From the NCBI RefSeq assembly GCF_022201045.2, contig NC_068562.1, positions 868,001 through 932,000 of the forward strand: DNA of 64,000 nt, given 5' to 3'. The notes beneath the pieces were generated by a model. It had not been told where the DNA came from. It searched no databases and worked only from the letters and a program-made list of their open reading frames with translations. The DNA comes from Citrus sinensis. Its lineage: Eukaryota > Streptophyta > Magnoliopsida > Sapindales > Rutaceae. How positions within the stretch are numbered: position 1 is the first letter of the stretch; each line of letters opens with the position of its first letter. Below, piece after piece: positions 30,105 to 41,316 of this stretch. Both the position numbers and the translations under genes were made by a program.

Positions 30105-33100
30105 TCAAGGTAGTATCCTCTTCACCTCACGCTCCTGACTGATGTGCTTTGCATCGTTGTAAACAGATTCAAATGCTTGCATACACACACTTGAAAATCC
30201 CACCATTGCTTGAAAGACATGAGGGAACCCCATCTGCAGGTTATTCAAGGTCATTGCCCTGGTCACACTCACTGACTTCTCATGCTTGGTCTTCTCCTCT
30301 TCAGCCTTTGTTCGCAGCATCTCCACTTTCACTCGTTTCTCTCCAACCGGGTCCTTTCCAAAGGATTCACGCATTGAAAATGGACCATACTTGCTCTCCA
30401 GGGATCTAAGCTCAGCTGCCTTCTTCTCATACTCCTTAAATGAAGACTCTGCTTTCTTCTTTTGCTTATGTTCGTCACTTTGTTGAACAACAATGGCATG
30501 AACCACAGCTAAGAAGCTCTTGATTCCCTCAGATGCCACTTTGTCTGGAATCCTCTCAACTGCTTGCTGCCATTCTTCACAAAGTGAGTAAATTCCAGAT
30601 TCCTGAGTAGTTCTTGAAAGAGGGCTTGTGCTGAACTGAAACAGGCTAAGGCGGAGCCAGCCTGTGAGAGACTGGACATAGTCCTGTTGAGCCTTAACTA
30701 GACTGCTGAAGGACTGGAGCCACTGCTGAACTTGGAGCTCAAGCTGGAGAGTTGCTTGCCTGTGAATCTCAGATGTGGGTTCACTAGATGGCATAATGTT
30801 GATGTATTTGAGCTGCTGAACTATGTGTGTCTGAACCTGGTGGCTCTCGTACATGCTTCTCCACATGCACATCATCCTACAAATCAAGAAAATTAGAGTG
30901 AGTGCTATTTGTTGCATTGTTCATGCATGTCTACTTGTCCATCCACAGATTTACGTAGTCCACCTAAAAAATGAATAAGAATATCAACATAATATAATCC
31001 TAAGGAATTCTACATTTGTACATTTGAATGTCAAATTTCAAGATGGCATTTTGGATAACTAAAATCTTTCAAAAAAGTACAAATATTTTAGCTAAAGCTC
31101 AACGGTAAAGCCAGATTAGCAGGATTTCAAAGACATCAATATTGCAGAGCGGTAAAAGTTCTGCTCAATTAGGCACCCATAAATTTGGTATGCATACACT
31201 CCAAGATATATTGCACTTGGGCCACAAAAGTTATGTCTTAGGAAGACAGGAAAGGCAAAAGGAATGATTAGAAGAATAAGCTTGATTTTGAAGACAAGCT
31301 GAGACCCACTCTTGATTTTCAAGAAAAACTGAGACCCACTCAATCAAAGAGATTGAAGTTTGGGGTCATAGCTCTCACTATATTGTACTTAGGGTCTGTA
31401 CTACTTCTGTAAAGTATTTGGTAATCGCTTGTAGCTATGGCTTTTAAGCCAAGGTGATTTTGTCTAACAGTTCTTTGGTATAAAACTTATAACACCTTTT
31501 TACCAGCCTTCAAATAAATCTTATATAGAAGAATCAACTTTTATTTTACAAGTAGAGTTTCTTTTTTTCTTTTTTCTTTTTTTTTTTACTACAGCACATC
31601 AGTATGAAACAGACCTATAACAAAGATGGTGTGAGGTCATCTTTACAAACAAAGCTACTGAGGGGCCAGGAGAAGCAGTTACAAAAGGATTTTTTGTGTT
31701 GTAAAATAAGCAAATCTTAGGAAGTAATTAAATATGAGGATGGACTTCCACAAGAAAAGTCCCAAGTTCTCATTTATCAATGTTACTGGCAACAATACAA
31801 TATACATTGAAAAAAAAAACAAAAAAACATTTCAATGCAAGAAAAAGAAAAAGATCAAAGTGAAAGCAGTCAGCAAAAGGATGCCTGCTCAACAATAATA
31901 ATAATGCTTTACAAATGGACTAAGTGTAGCTATTCTCTTCACTAGTTTCAAATGTAAGAGTAGCTAGACGAAGCAATAAATTCTTCTGCGGAGGCAATAA
32001 ACTCAGATGACTCAAAGGATTACATGCTACCTAATCATCTAGTACTAGTCATTAGAATTTCCCCAAGAAGGAAAATTGATGGAACAAAGTCAAATGATCT
32101 CATAAGCATTGACCCTAGCTCACAAATGCCAATTTTCACGAAATGGTTAAGTAGATGAACAAAATACATATGTGTGTGTGTGTAGATTTTTTTTTTTTTT
32201 AAAATCAGTGGCATAAGAAGTTACAAGAAGACTAACCCTTTTACAAGATCAAGGAGCTGAGGATAGAGAACTGTTTCTCTAACTTTGATGATTTCTGCTG
32301 AAATAGTTTCAATGGCCTGTGAAGAAACTAGCATTTGGGACTCAAGCTTTTCAACCTCCTTCCTGGTCTTCGCAGTCTTCAAATAGTCAGCCCTCCTAGC
32401 CTCCATTCTCCTAAGCTGGCCCACCTTCTTCTCATGCTCTTTCTTATAAGTCTCACAGTTCTAAAACAGGCACAGAAAAAACCAAATCAGTCTTATGGAA
32501 TATGGATAAAACTCTTTCGACATTAAATAATAATAATAATAATAATAATGGATAATACACATTTCCCACCAACCCTCTTTTTTGACTCATAATCCAAATC
32601 TTGTACCCCATTCTTAGGCCCCAAAAGAAAAGAAAATAGTCAAAAGCTTAGATTTCTATTTGCTCATTATAAGCACAAAATTATAAGTAATTGAAACTAG
32701 GACAAGCACTCTACTAACAAAAGAAACTGTTCAAGAAAAAAAAATGCAGATTGATCTTTACCTTAACCTCCATGAATAGTTTCTTTTCCCATGCATAAAG
32801 CCTCTCCACAGTACAATGATGGCTATCATTGATAGCAGCCCCAGCACCGGCGTCCACCTCACCCACCCTTACTCGATGTGTGTTCATTCTTGGAGTCACA
32901 CCCCATGTCCAAGATGTTGGATTCAAAGTGCACCCATAATTGTAAGCCTTATTAACTGCAATATATAAATTAAAATATATATTACAACAGCACAACATGC
33001 AAATCACTCTAATTAAGAAACTAAACATATGTAAATTAAGGACATTGTTGCTGAAAACTTGATAACATGTAACAAGAAAAATCAAAGGAAAAAAAGCAAG

Positions 33101-33762
33101 ATACCTCCTTTAGTTTCAGTAGAAAAGCCACGGCTTGAAACTTCTAAAATTGCAGAAAGCTCAGCGCCAGCATCAGCAGCTTTGAGAAAGTAATCATCAA
33201 CTTCCTTAGCAATCTCTCCAAGATCCTTTCTATTTCTTGGCACAATAGCAAGCTCAGTACTCCCACTGACAACAGAAGAAGAGGGGGGAACCGTCACACA
33301 CTCTGACCTGTTCATTGCGGCGTCGGACATTAAGGCTTCAGCCTCTACATCCTCCTCCCAGTACTCTTCCTCAGTCGCAGACAATGGGGAAGCCGCGGGG
33401 ACAAATGGGTCCCAGAAATCCCAATTCGAAGAGGACGGAGGTGGCGGCGGTGGAGGCGGCGGCAGAGGAGATGCCATTGTGGATGATGTCCAGGTGTCAG
33501 AGCAGGGACTGAACGGTACTGGGCGTGGAGGTGGCGGAGGCGGTGTTGTTGGTCGGTAATTATAATGTTGCTTGTGAAGAGAGGTTTCGTTGGTTGAGAA
33601 CTGAAGAAGAGCTGAGCCAGTGCCGCGAAGAGAGCGAAGATACATTGCATGTGAAGCTGACAGAGCTTGTCTTGCATTCACAAGCTGCTTCATGTATCTC
33701 TTCCTCCCCTTGCATCTTGTCACTGTCTCTTCTTTCTCTATTCTTGAATACCAGCACCCCAT
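30105..33762 (-). CDS. DUF630/DUF632 protein (NRG2 / bZIP-like family)
   Basis: Four exons (33105-33762, 32762-32955, 32237-32460 and 30105-30876) join exactly in frame to 615 residues. The N-terminus MGCWYSRIEKEETVTRCKGRKRYMK is the DUF630 signature, with Gly2 and Cys3 suited to N-myristoylation and palmitoylation. The block runs to SLRGTGSALLQF. A Pro-rich linker follows (residues about 73-110, runs of 6-10 Pro), then an acidic stretch EEEYWEEDVEAE. DUF632 starts near DLGEIAKEVDDYFLKAADAGAELSAILE and continues through YAWEKKLFMEVK, a coiled-coil segment (KKEHEKKVGQLRRMEARRADYLKT), MMCMWRSMYESHQVQ and LEWQ-type helices, to VKRILP. Relatives include Arabidopsis NRG2 (nitrate signalling) and rice REL2 (leaf rolling); the role of this member is not known. 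An upstream exon with a short uORF is likely (see 34040). Confidence 0.92.
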
Positions 33763-33989
33763 CTTTCTCTTCTTCTTGTTCCCTTTCGTTTCCTTTTTTT
33801 GTTTTTTAATGTGCTTTTAAGACTTAAAACGAAAATAAATAAATAAAAAAAGCCCCACTAACCCAAGTGTCTAAGCCTTTCTCAAAAAATTACTGCCAAA
33901 ATGAAAATATATATATATCACAATCTATTAAAAAAAAAAAAAAAGAAGTTTTTGGTTTCTTGGTTTGTTTTAATAATTAATATGAACGT

Positions 33990-34042
33990 ACCTGATTAAG
34001 ATCACGAGTTGCTGCTTCGGCCTCTGAACAAGCATTCACCAT
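33990..34042 (-). promoter_or_regulatory. Possible 5' leader exon with a 17-codon uORF for the DUF632 gene
   Basis: On the minus strand an ATG at 34040-34042 opens MVNACSEAEAATRDLNQ and runs into a good donor CAG|GTACGT near 33992. A candidate acceptor TTTTGGCAG lies about 110 bp downstream (near 33893). Splicing these would place TAA directly after the last codon, giving a short upstream reading frame ahead of the main ATG at 33762. This transcript structure is inferred from splice signals only. Confidence 0.35.
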
Positions 34043-34099
34043 CCTCGTGTGTGTAGAGCCTAATAATACTAAATGTGTCAAAGCATTGGATTAATCGAA

Positions 34100-36036
34100 A
34101 CACTAAAGCAGCTCTCTTTCTTCTTTTCCAGATTTTTAGTACGAGTCACTTCAATCACTGAGCATATTGAATCTATGCAAATATTGCTGGCAAAGCGTCC
34201 ATCTTTATTACCTCTAATAACACTGTTTGTTTCACTCGTACATTTACAAAAGTAGAGTAATGGCTGTGCATGCCTGTATCGTGAACCAAAAAAAAAAGAA
34301 AGAAAGAAAGAAAACTATTACTTTGTTGCCATTTTCGTATGTTATCAGAAAAGCTTTTATTTTTATCAATGGTGGTGGTGGCTGGTGAGTGGTTAAGGTG
34401 GTGGAAGAAAAGAAAGAGAGAATAGGTGTGGAGAGACGGCAGCGGAGTCCAGAGACAGTGAGAGCCTTGGACAGAGAGCCAGAGTAACGCAATGCCCAAA
34501 TATATATATTTGAATTTTAGAGACGATTTTGCCCCCTACAAGTACTTTTCTATTAATTAATAATTATAATTGCAAGCCCTCGGTGAGTTGAGTTGAATGT
34601 CCAAGATTCAAAACCAGGACAGCTCAGCCATCCCAAAATCTATGATGTTGATGTCAGATGGAGTGTTCTCTGTCGTAGGCTGTCGGTCTCTGTTATTTTT
34701 TTATTTGGATAATTTTGAGGGTGTTAATTGTAATTTCGTCTCATTTCATAGTTATTTTTTGTGTTGCCAGTGCTGCAGTTATTGCCAATTAATCGGTAAG
34801 CTTCTTGAGGATGTGTAAATTGCAATGTGTTATGGTGATGAAAACGATTGCATTTCATTTTTTATTTTTTTATTTTGAAATGTAGTTATTATTATTGGAT
34901 TTACTTAATGCATTCTGAAAATAATTATAGAGACAAAACAAAATGACAATAATGGACCCCTTTTTTTTTTGTTAATTGATCAGTATTCAAATATGACCTT
35001 GATAATGACTACACAAATGACTTTACAAAACCTGATTGCAATTCTCTCTTTCTTTTTTTATTTTTTTTCTCTTTTAATTTGATATAAAACTATTTCTTCC
35101 TTTAAAAACTATTTTTTCTTACAATTTTTCCTTTTCTTTCATTTGTTAAACCAAACATTCCATTGAAATAATAAGAGCTATCTTGTCCGTCATTCGCCTG
35201 TTCACATATAAAGCAACGCCTTGCAAAAGTTGGGATGCATTGGGAAATAAATCATATATTTTAATTGTTTGATTTTATAGGTACCTGTGACGGCGGAATC
35301 TAACCAAGGAAGAGAAAGAGCGGTTAGGGTAACAAGAAGTAACTAGTCAGTAGTTACTTTTATTTTACAATTTATTTATTGTTAAAATCCTGCTCCTTTT
35401 TTTTTCTTTTTTTTTTTTTAATAATACTACTGTGATATCTGCATTATCAATTTTAATGACACTATAATTCGAAGTTTGTCGAGATTATTCTATTCTTGAT
35501 GCAACTTATTTAAAGCTCGACATCACGTGTTCAAATGCTCACTCTGTTTCAGTAATTTTTCTATCTATTTCATTCAATTTATTGAATCCATATGTCTTTT
35601 GATTTTTTTAGTTTTATTTTTAGATTTTGTCTAGTTTTGATTATTAGATCTACTGGTGTCATGTTTTAATATAAATATCAGACTTTTACCTAATTACTTA
35701 CATGGTTATATCTAATAGCTGCTAATCGAGTATTGCTTAGAAGAGATTCCATTTTTTTTCACCAACAGAACACAGAGAATTGGTTTGGAAATTCATGGTG
35801 GGATGAAGGAATTGTCCTTTACTAACGACACAGCTAAAAATCAAATAGATCGAATCCGGATATCTTTAACTTCAACAAATCACTCATAGCTGGAAAATTG
35901 TAATATAAAACACAAATTATCACATGGGACTGTAAGATCACTGATTGCAATGCATCATGGTCCGCACTAGATAGAGATCATGTCTTGGGTAATGTAAGAT
36001 GCATGCCACTTCATTCTCGTCTCTAATTAGGGAAAA
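34100..36036. other. Intergenic region upstream of the DUF632 gene
   Basis: AT-rich, with long T and A runs; contains the DUF632 gene promoter. No coding potential recognised. Confidence 0.5.
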
Positions 36037-36481
36037 GGGATAATTTTGTCCTGCACCCAACTGTTTCAACATATTTCACCACACACCCATATGTTTCGAA
36101 AATACTCACTCCACACCCAATTCCGTTAATTTGACCGTTTATTCTAACGGTCAAAGGGCAAATTTGGAAATTCATATCCTAAATATTATTTGATGATGAT
36201 AAATTAAATTTATTTGATAATTTAATTGATGAAATTATTATTAATTACCTTTAAATAAATTTTTTTAATGTAAACATTAATTATTAAATTAATATTTTAT
36301 CTCATTTTATTTTTCTCTAATTCAAGATAAGGGGTATTTTGGACATTTACTTAAATTTCAAATAGCTCCGTTAAACATAACGGTCAAATTAACGGAATTG
36401 GGTGTGGAGTGAGTATTTTCGAAACATATGGGTGTGTGGCGAAAAATGTTGAAACAGTTGGGGGCAGGACAAAATTAACCC
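36037..36481. mobile_element. Mutator-type MITE, 445 bp, with about 105-bp inverted ends and a 9-bp target duplication
   Basis: The left end begins GGGATAATTTTGTCCTGC and the right end, read in reverse, GGGTTAATTTTGTCCTGC. The match continues with few differences for about 105 bp through ACACCCATATGTTTCGAAA and CAATTCCGTTAATTTGACCG. The flanks carry a perfect 9-bp direct repeat TAGGGAAAA (36028-36036 and 36482-36490). The interior is AT-rich and non-coding. Long TIRs with a 9-bp duplication fit Mutator-like (MULE) MITEs. Confidence 0.9.
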
Positions 36482-38225
36482 TAGGGAAAAAGACTCTTCG
36501 AACTCACCAATAAGCACTGATAATTTCATTCAACGGGAGTAAAATTCAAAAAAAAAAAAAAAAATTAATGCGGTGAACTTGTGCTATGATTTTTAAAAAC
36601 TTCTTTTAAATGTTTATAAATGAGTGTAAGCTTCAAAAGATTTCATATTATGAGGTAATTGAATTATCTTAATATGCTCAGAATGTAATAAAAATAAAAC
36701 ACCTAAACTCTCAAAAGTTGATGTCAATACACAAGTAGGCCCTTAATTATTTAAGAACAAGTACATAGACATTGTTCATACTATTTATTCATTAATCTTT
36801 TTTTTTTTTTTTTGTAAAATCGATTTCATGTTGATGCTGATTTCAAAATATAAAGTCCATATGCCCGTAAATAATTAAAGAAATTACTAATGAAACTATG
36901 AAAGAGAGCACGGATGTTTAATTTTGAAACGTAAGGGGTCTAAATCGAGGGAGTAGAATCATCTATTAATATGAGCTCTCTTGATCTTTTACAAATATAA
37001 TTACATCCATATTTTATTCTTAATATATGATTATGATTTAATTATTTTTATTTTTTAATTTATTAACCACCATTCACTTTAATAAAATTTGCTCCAAAAG
37101 ATCAGGAGAGGATCGGACATTAATAATAAACCAAAAATTGATATATGATACTTATTTTTAACTTTAAAAAATACGAATTTTTGAATTTGGGATGCATCAT
37201 TGGACAGCCCAAGGATTTTGATTATAATTGGGCTGGACGGATAATCTCACGGGGTTCAGATCTGAAAGCCCCAGTTTGCGTCGGAAAAGTGTGAAGAAAT
37301 TGTGGGCCCAAAGTAACGATAGTTGGTTGGTTGCAGATAACGTGGGAAGGTGATCCGGGGGTTCGTTGAGGTCCGAAGTTCAATAAAAAGAGGACGACCC
37401 ATCTCCCAATCACGCGCGCTGTCACGACAAATCTGTAAACTGACGCATTAGTTTGTATGATGGTCGAAAGGTCCACAAATGCGCACTTTCATCAAGCACG
37501 TACTATCCACGCACCCCCTAAAGCCGTAAAAGTGAAAACCATCCCATCCCCCCTTCATCAAATAACTTCCAAAACGGAGTAGCCACTAGCCAGCAGCCCC
37601 GTTTTTATCGACAAATTAAACCAAGGCTTCCTTTTTAATCTTTTCACATTTTTTTTTGTGTACCAAGTGTCACGTGCGACGGTTGGATCCGAAGTGTTGA
37701 GCAAATTTAATAAATAAGATCGATCTCCAAATAAATGCATTCATGAGTTTCAATATTTTTTTTTTTGGCTATATTATTATAATTTAAAAAACAGACAACA
37801 CACGCGAGGAAAAAAAAAATGAAAAACTCGAAACTCATACCCTAGTAGAAAGCAGACGGTGAAAAAGTACATTTTAAGATTTATTAATTGTGCAACATAA
37901 TAATATTTATTTATTTAGAGTATTTTTTATTTAATATTAAAATAAGACAAAATCCAATGATATTTGCCAATACAATAATAAAAACACGTTTAGCATCCTA
38001 TCCATGCCCATTCCCTCCGTCAACAGTAAAAGAATTTTTTTTTTTTTAAAAAAAAATTCTTTACTTTCTCTCTTCCTTTTATCTTCTTCTCGTTCTCCAA
38101 TCAATCCCTTCCCTTGCATTCTTGCATTTCATCTTTCTTCTATATATGTATATATATAATAAGTCGTAAAGAAAGTCGATTGAATTGGTCATTTTTATTT
38201 TTTTCTCAAAATCAAGATAGTGAAA
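36482..38225. other. Intergenic region and promoter of the ascorbate peroxidase gene
   Basis: AT-rich spacer. A possible older inverted-repeat element around 36690-36960 (aacacctaaactct ... ggggtctaaatcga) is too diverged to define. The last few hundred bases contain the peroxidase promoter and leader, including an AT-rich stretch tatatatgtatatatataat near 38140. Confidence 0.45.
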
Positions 38226-40370
38226 ATGGTGGGAAGCATCGCAATTGATGCAGAGTACTTGAAGGAAATCGAGAAGGCTCGTCGAGACCTTCGCAGTCTC
38301 ATCTCCAGCAGAAGCTGCGCTCCTATCATGCTTCGCTTGGCGTACGTAATATTCTTGCTTTCTTTCTTTCTGGCACTTTCTTTGGTTGACTTGAGAGTAA
38401 TATCAACGTGCAAGTTTCCTAAAATTAAGCGTCGAGTTTGTTGCATGTTTCATGGATGAATGGTACCGTACAGGTGGCACGATGCTGGAACTTATGATGC
38501 GAAGACAAGGACGGGCGGACCTGATGGCTCCATCAGGCACGAGCAGGAGTACGCTCATAATGCTAACAATGGTTTGAAGATTGCTATTGATTTATGTGGT
38601 GAGCTTTTAACTATTACCGCTCGCAACAGGTTTTTGCTAATAAGTTTGTTCAATATGTTTTGTAATTTTTTGTTTCTGGGCTCTGTTTTGGTAACAGAGG
38701 GGGTGAAGGCCAAGCATCCAAGGATTACGTATGCTGATCTTTACCAGGTATTCTTTTTTTCTTTTTTTTTTTAAAGCAAATTATGTATAGAAACTAGTAT
38801 CGAAGGTAACTGGTTGATGTAAATAACTGTTACTAACTGAATATAATTGGCTAGCTTGTGACAAGAAGAAATCATTTAGTACTTCATGAAATCCTTTACT
38901 TTTGAACTGTATTCTTTTTGGATTCTTAGCTAGCGGGAGTTGTTGCGGTTGAGGTCACTGGAGGACCTGCTATTGACTTCGCTCCTGGAAGAAAGGTAAT
39001 GTTAGAGGAGAGAGATATTAAATTACTTATTGATTACATTGTTCTTTCTCATTACTAATCCTGTTTATTTCTTCAGGACTCGTCAGAATCTCCTGAAGAA
39101 GGGCGTCTTCCTGATGCCGCTCAAGGTTTGTCATTCAGATTATTTAATTATTTGCACTTATTTCTGTTAATTAAATTTCTCAAAACATTCATGTTTAGCT
39201 TTCCTTTTGAATTTCATGGATACCACTTGCATGTGTCAAGTTTAGATAAGAGAGAACTGGGTTAGACTAGATAGGTCCCTTTCTCTGTTTTCTATCATGT
39301 GTCCTCAAACCAGTCTTTTAAATTTTCAATCATCATTAACTGGGGTGCTTTCCAGCCCTGAAAATCCAATCTGCATGAACACTCATCCTTTGACACTTCT
39401 GCTTATCTGATATCAGATGCAAGTTTCCCCCAAAATTTAACATGTTCTTGGTGTTGGAAATTTTGATTATGACAAGCCCTGTAAGCAGTAGACTTAAGAA
39501 TATGTAATAGTTTCTATTATTGCTGACAATAGTTTCAGTTGCACATTCAATGGTTAATAGACTATACTCTCTTTATATAAAACTATTTTCCAGGTGTATC
39601 CCATCTGAGGGACATCTTTTATCGGATGGGTCTATCTGATAAGGACATTGTGGCACTGTCTGGAGGCCACACACTGGTAACTCTTATCCCTAATTCAACT
39701 GTTTGGTTAATTCTCTGCTATGATTATTAATTGTACAACTTTTTTTTTTTTTTTAAGAAATTTCTTCATTTATTTTTTGTAGGGAAGAGCACATCCGGAA
39801 AGGTCTGGTTATGAGGGACCCTGGACAAAGGAGCCTTTAAAATTCGACAACTCTTACTTTGTGTATGTTAAATTCTTTGACGGTTTCATATCTAGTTGAC
39901 TTTCATTTATTCATAATAAAGCAGTTCAGATACACTTGTACACATGTTATATATGCATCATTGACCTACTAATATGGTGATCAGGGAGCTTCTGAAAGGG
40001 GAATCAGAGGGATTGTTAAAGCTTCCCACGGACAAGGCTCTACTGGAGGATCCTATGTTCCGCTACTACGTGGAGCTATATGCAAAGGTGATGAAATTCT
40101 GGAAATTACCTTGCGCCTTGTGATCTTTCTAAACTTTGGGTGGTTTTCAATCTTTTTACATTTATATGGCAGGATGAGGATGCATTCTTCACAGATTATG
40201 CTGCTTCACACAAGAAACTTTCAGAGCTAGGCTTCAATCCACCTTCCTTGGGTTTTAAGGATGCTGTGAAGAACACTGCATTGTTGGCACAAAGTGCTGT
40301 CGGAGTCGCTGTTGCTGCAGCTGTAGTGATTTTCAGTTACTTTTATGAAGTTCACAGAAAAACCAAGTAA
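38226..40370 (+). CDS. APX3: L-ascorbate peroxidase, peroxisomal-membrane type (APX3-like)
   Basis: Class I heme peroxidase that reduces H2O2 with ascorbate on the cytosolic face of peroxisomes. Exons from ATG 38226 join into about 289 residues. The distal heme motif [13 protein letters not shown] (Arg, Trp, His) is split by an intron after CTTGGC. Then come [45 protein letters not shown], the proximal heme-ligand motif [20 protein letters not shown] and [15 protein letters not shown]. The C-terminus carries a transmembrane helix ([17 protein letters not shown]) and a basic tail EVHRKTK, the peroxisomal membrane targeting arrangement of APX3/APX5. Stop TAA at 40368-40370. The last 128 bp of coding sequence lie in the first copy of a 352-bp tandem duplication. 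Confidence 0.95.
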
Positions 40371-40946
40371 AGAGGATGAAAATTAATCAGCTCTCATTCA
40401 AAACAACCTTATTGGAAATTATTCAATTAAGTGTGTTTGAGGAACTTGATTAATTGCAAACTTCCATTCTGATTCGAGAATAAATGATAGTTTTTATATG
40501 AATTTTCTCATTTAATATGCCTATGCACCTCTAGAATCAGGTCTGAGCCCTCAAGTATGCGTCCTCGCACTTGGCATTTAGACTGCTATTTTGTCTTCCT
40601 TGGGTTTTAAGGATGCTGTGAAGAACACTGCATTGTTGGCACAAAGTGCTGTAGGAGTCGCTGTTGCTGCAGCTGTAGTGATTTTCAGTTACTTTTATGA
40701 AGTTCACAGAAAAACCAAGTAAAGAGGATGAAAATTAATCAGCTCTCATTCAAAACAACCTTATTGGAAATGATTCAATTAAGTGTGTTTGAGGAACTTG
40801 ATTAATTGCAAACTTCCATTCTGATTCGAGAATAAATGATAGTTTTTATATGAATTTCCTCATTTAATATGCCTATGCACCTCTAGAATCAGGTCTGAGC
40901 CCTCAAGTATGCTTCCTCGCACTTGGCATTTAGACTGCTATTTTGC
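40243..40946 (+). repeat. 352-bp tandem duplication of the APX terminal exon and 3' flank
   Basis: Copy 1 (40243-40594) holds the last 128 bp of coding sequence (membrane anchor and stop) and the start of the 3' flank; copy 2 (40595-40946) repeats it. I count only about four differences (for example gctgtcgg/gctgtagg and ggaaatta/ggaaatga). Copy 2 lies after the stop codon and has no acceptor of its own, so it is most likely part of the 3' UTR or flank. Confidence 0.95.
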
Positions 40947-41316
40947 CTTCTAACATATAAGAAAGAAAAGGGAACTAGACATATTGATTGAATTCAGTTT
41001 ATGAGAAAGAATCCCTCATGGAAAACAGATACAGAGATGTGGGAGTCTGTCGATTCTATCTCATAATTTCATCATCATGTAGAAGTGAAGAAAATGAGAC
41101 ATCGATCTTTTATTGAAATGTGCCTTAATTTAGGCATTACATAAATAAATTGAGTGGATATATAAAGAAGTCATAAATCTACCATAAGATATACAAGTCC
41201 TTCCACAGCTGGAATTGGAGTCAAGGAGAACAAGTTTATCTCCAACCTAAACGCTATATAAATTATGAAATTCAATTATTAGTTAACGTAACAACAATTT
41301 AATTAATTAAAGTATG
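40947..41316. other. Convergent 3' flanks of APX and the POLLENLESS3-like gene
   Basis: Short AT-rich spacer holding the 3' UTRs of two converging genes. Confidence 0.55.

Noticed and set aside
33315-33809. Plus-strand frames opposite DUF632 exon 1
   Set aside because: Antisense shadows of a Pro-rich coding exon.
36690-36960. A second inverted-repeat transposon next to the Mutator MITE
   Set aside because: Partial similarity between cctaaactct and ggtctaaatcg type ends is weak and no target duplication could be placed.
40595-40722. Second APX gene start or alternative last exon in the duplicated copy
   Set aside because: Copy 2 begins inside the exon without its acceptor, so it cannot be spliced in the same way; it lies after the stop codon.
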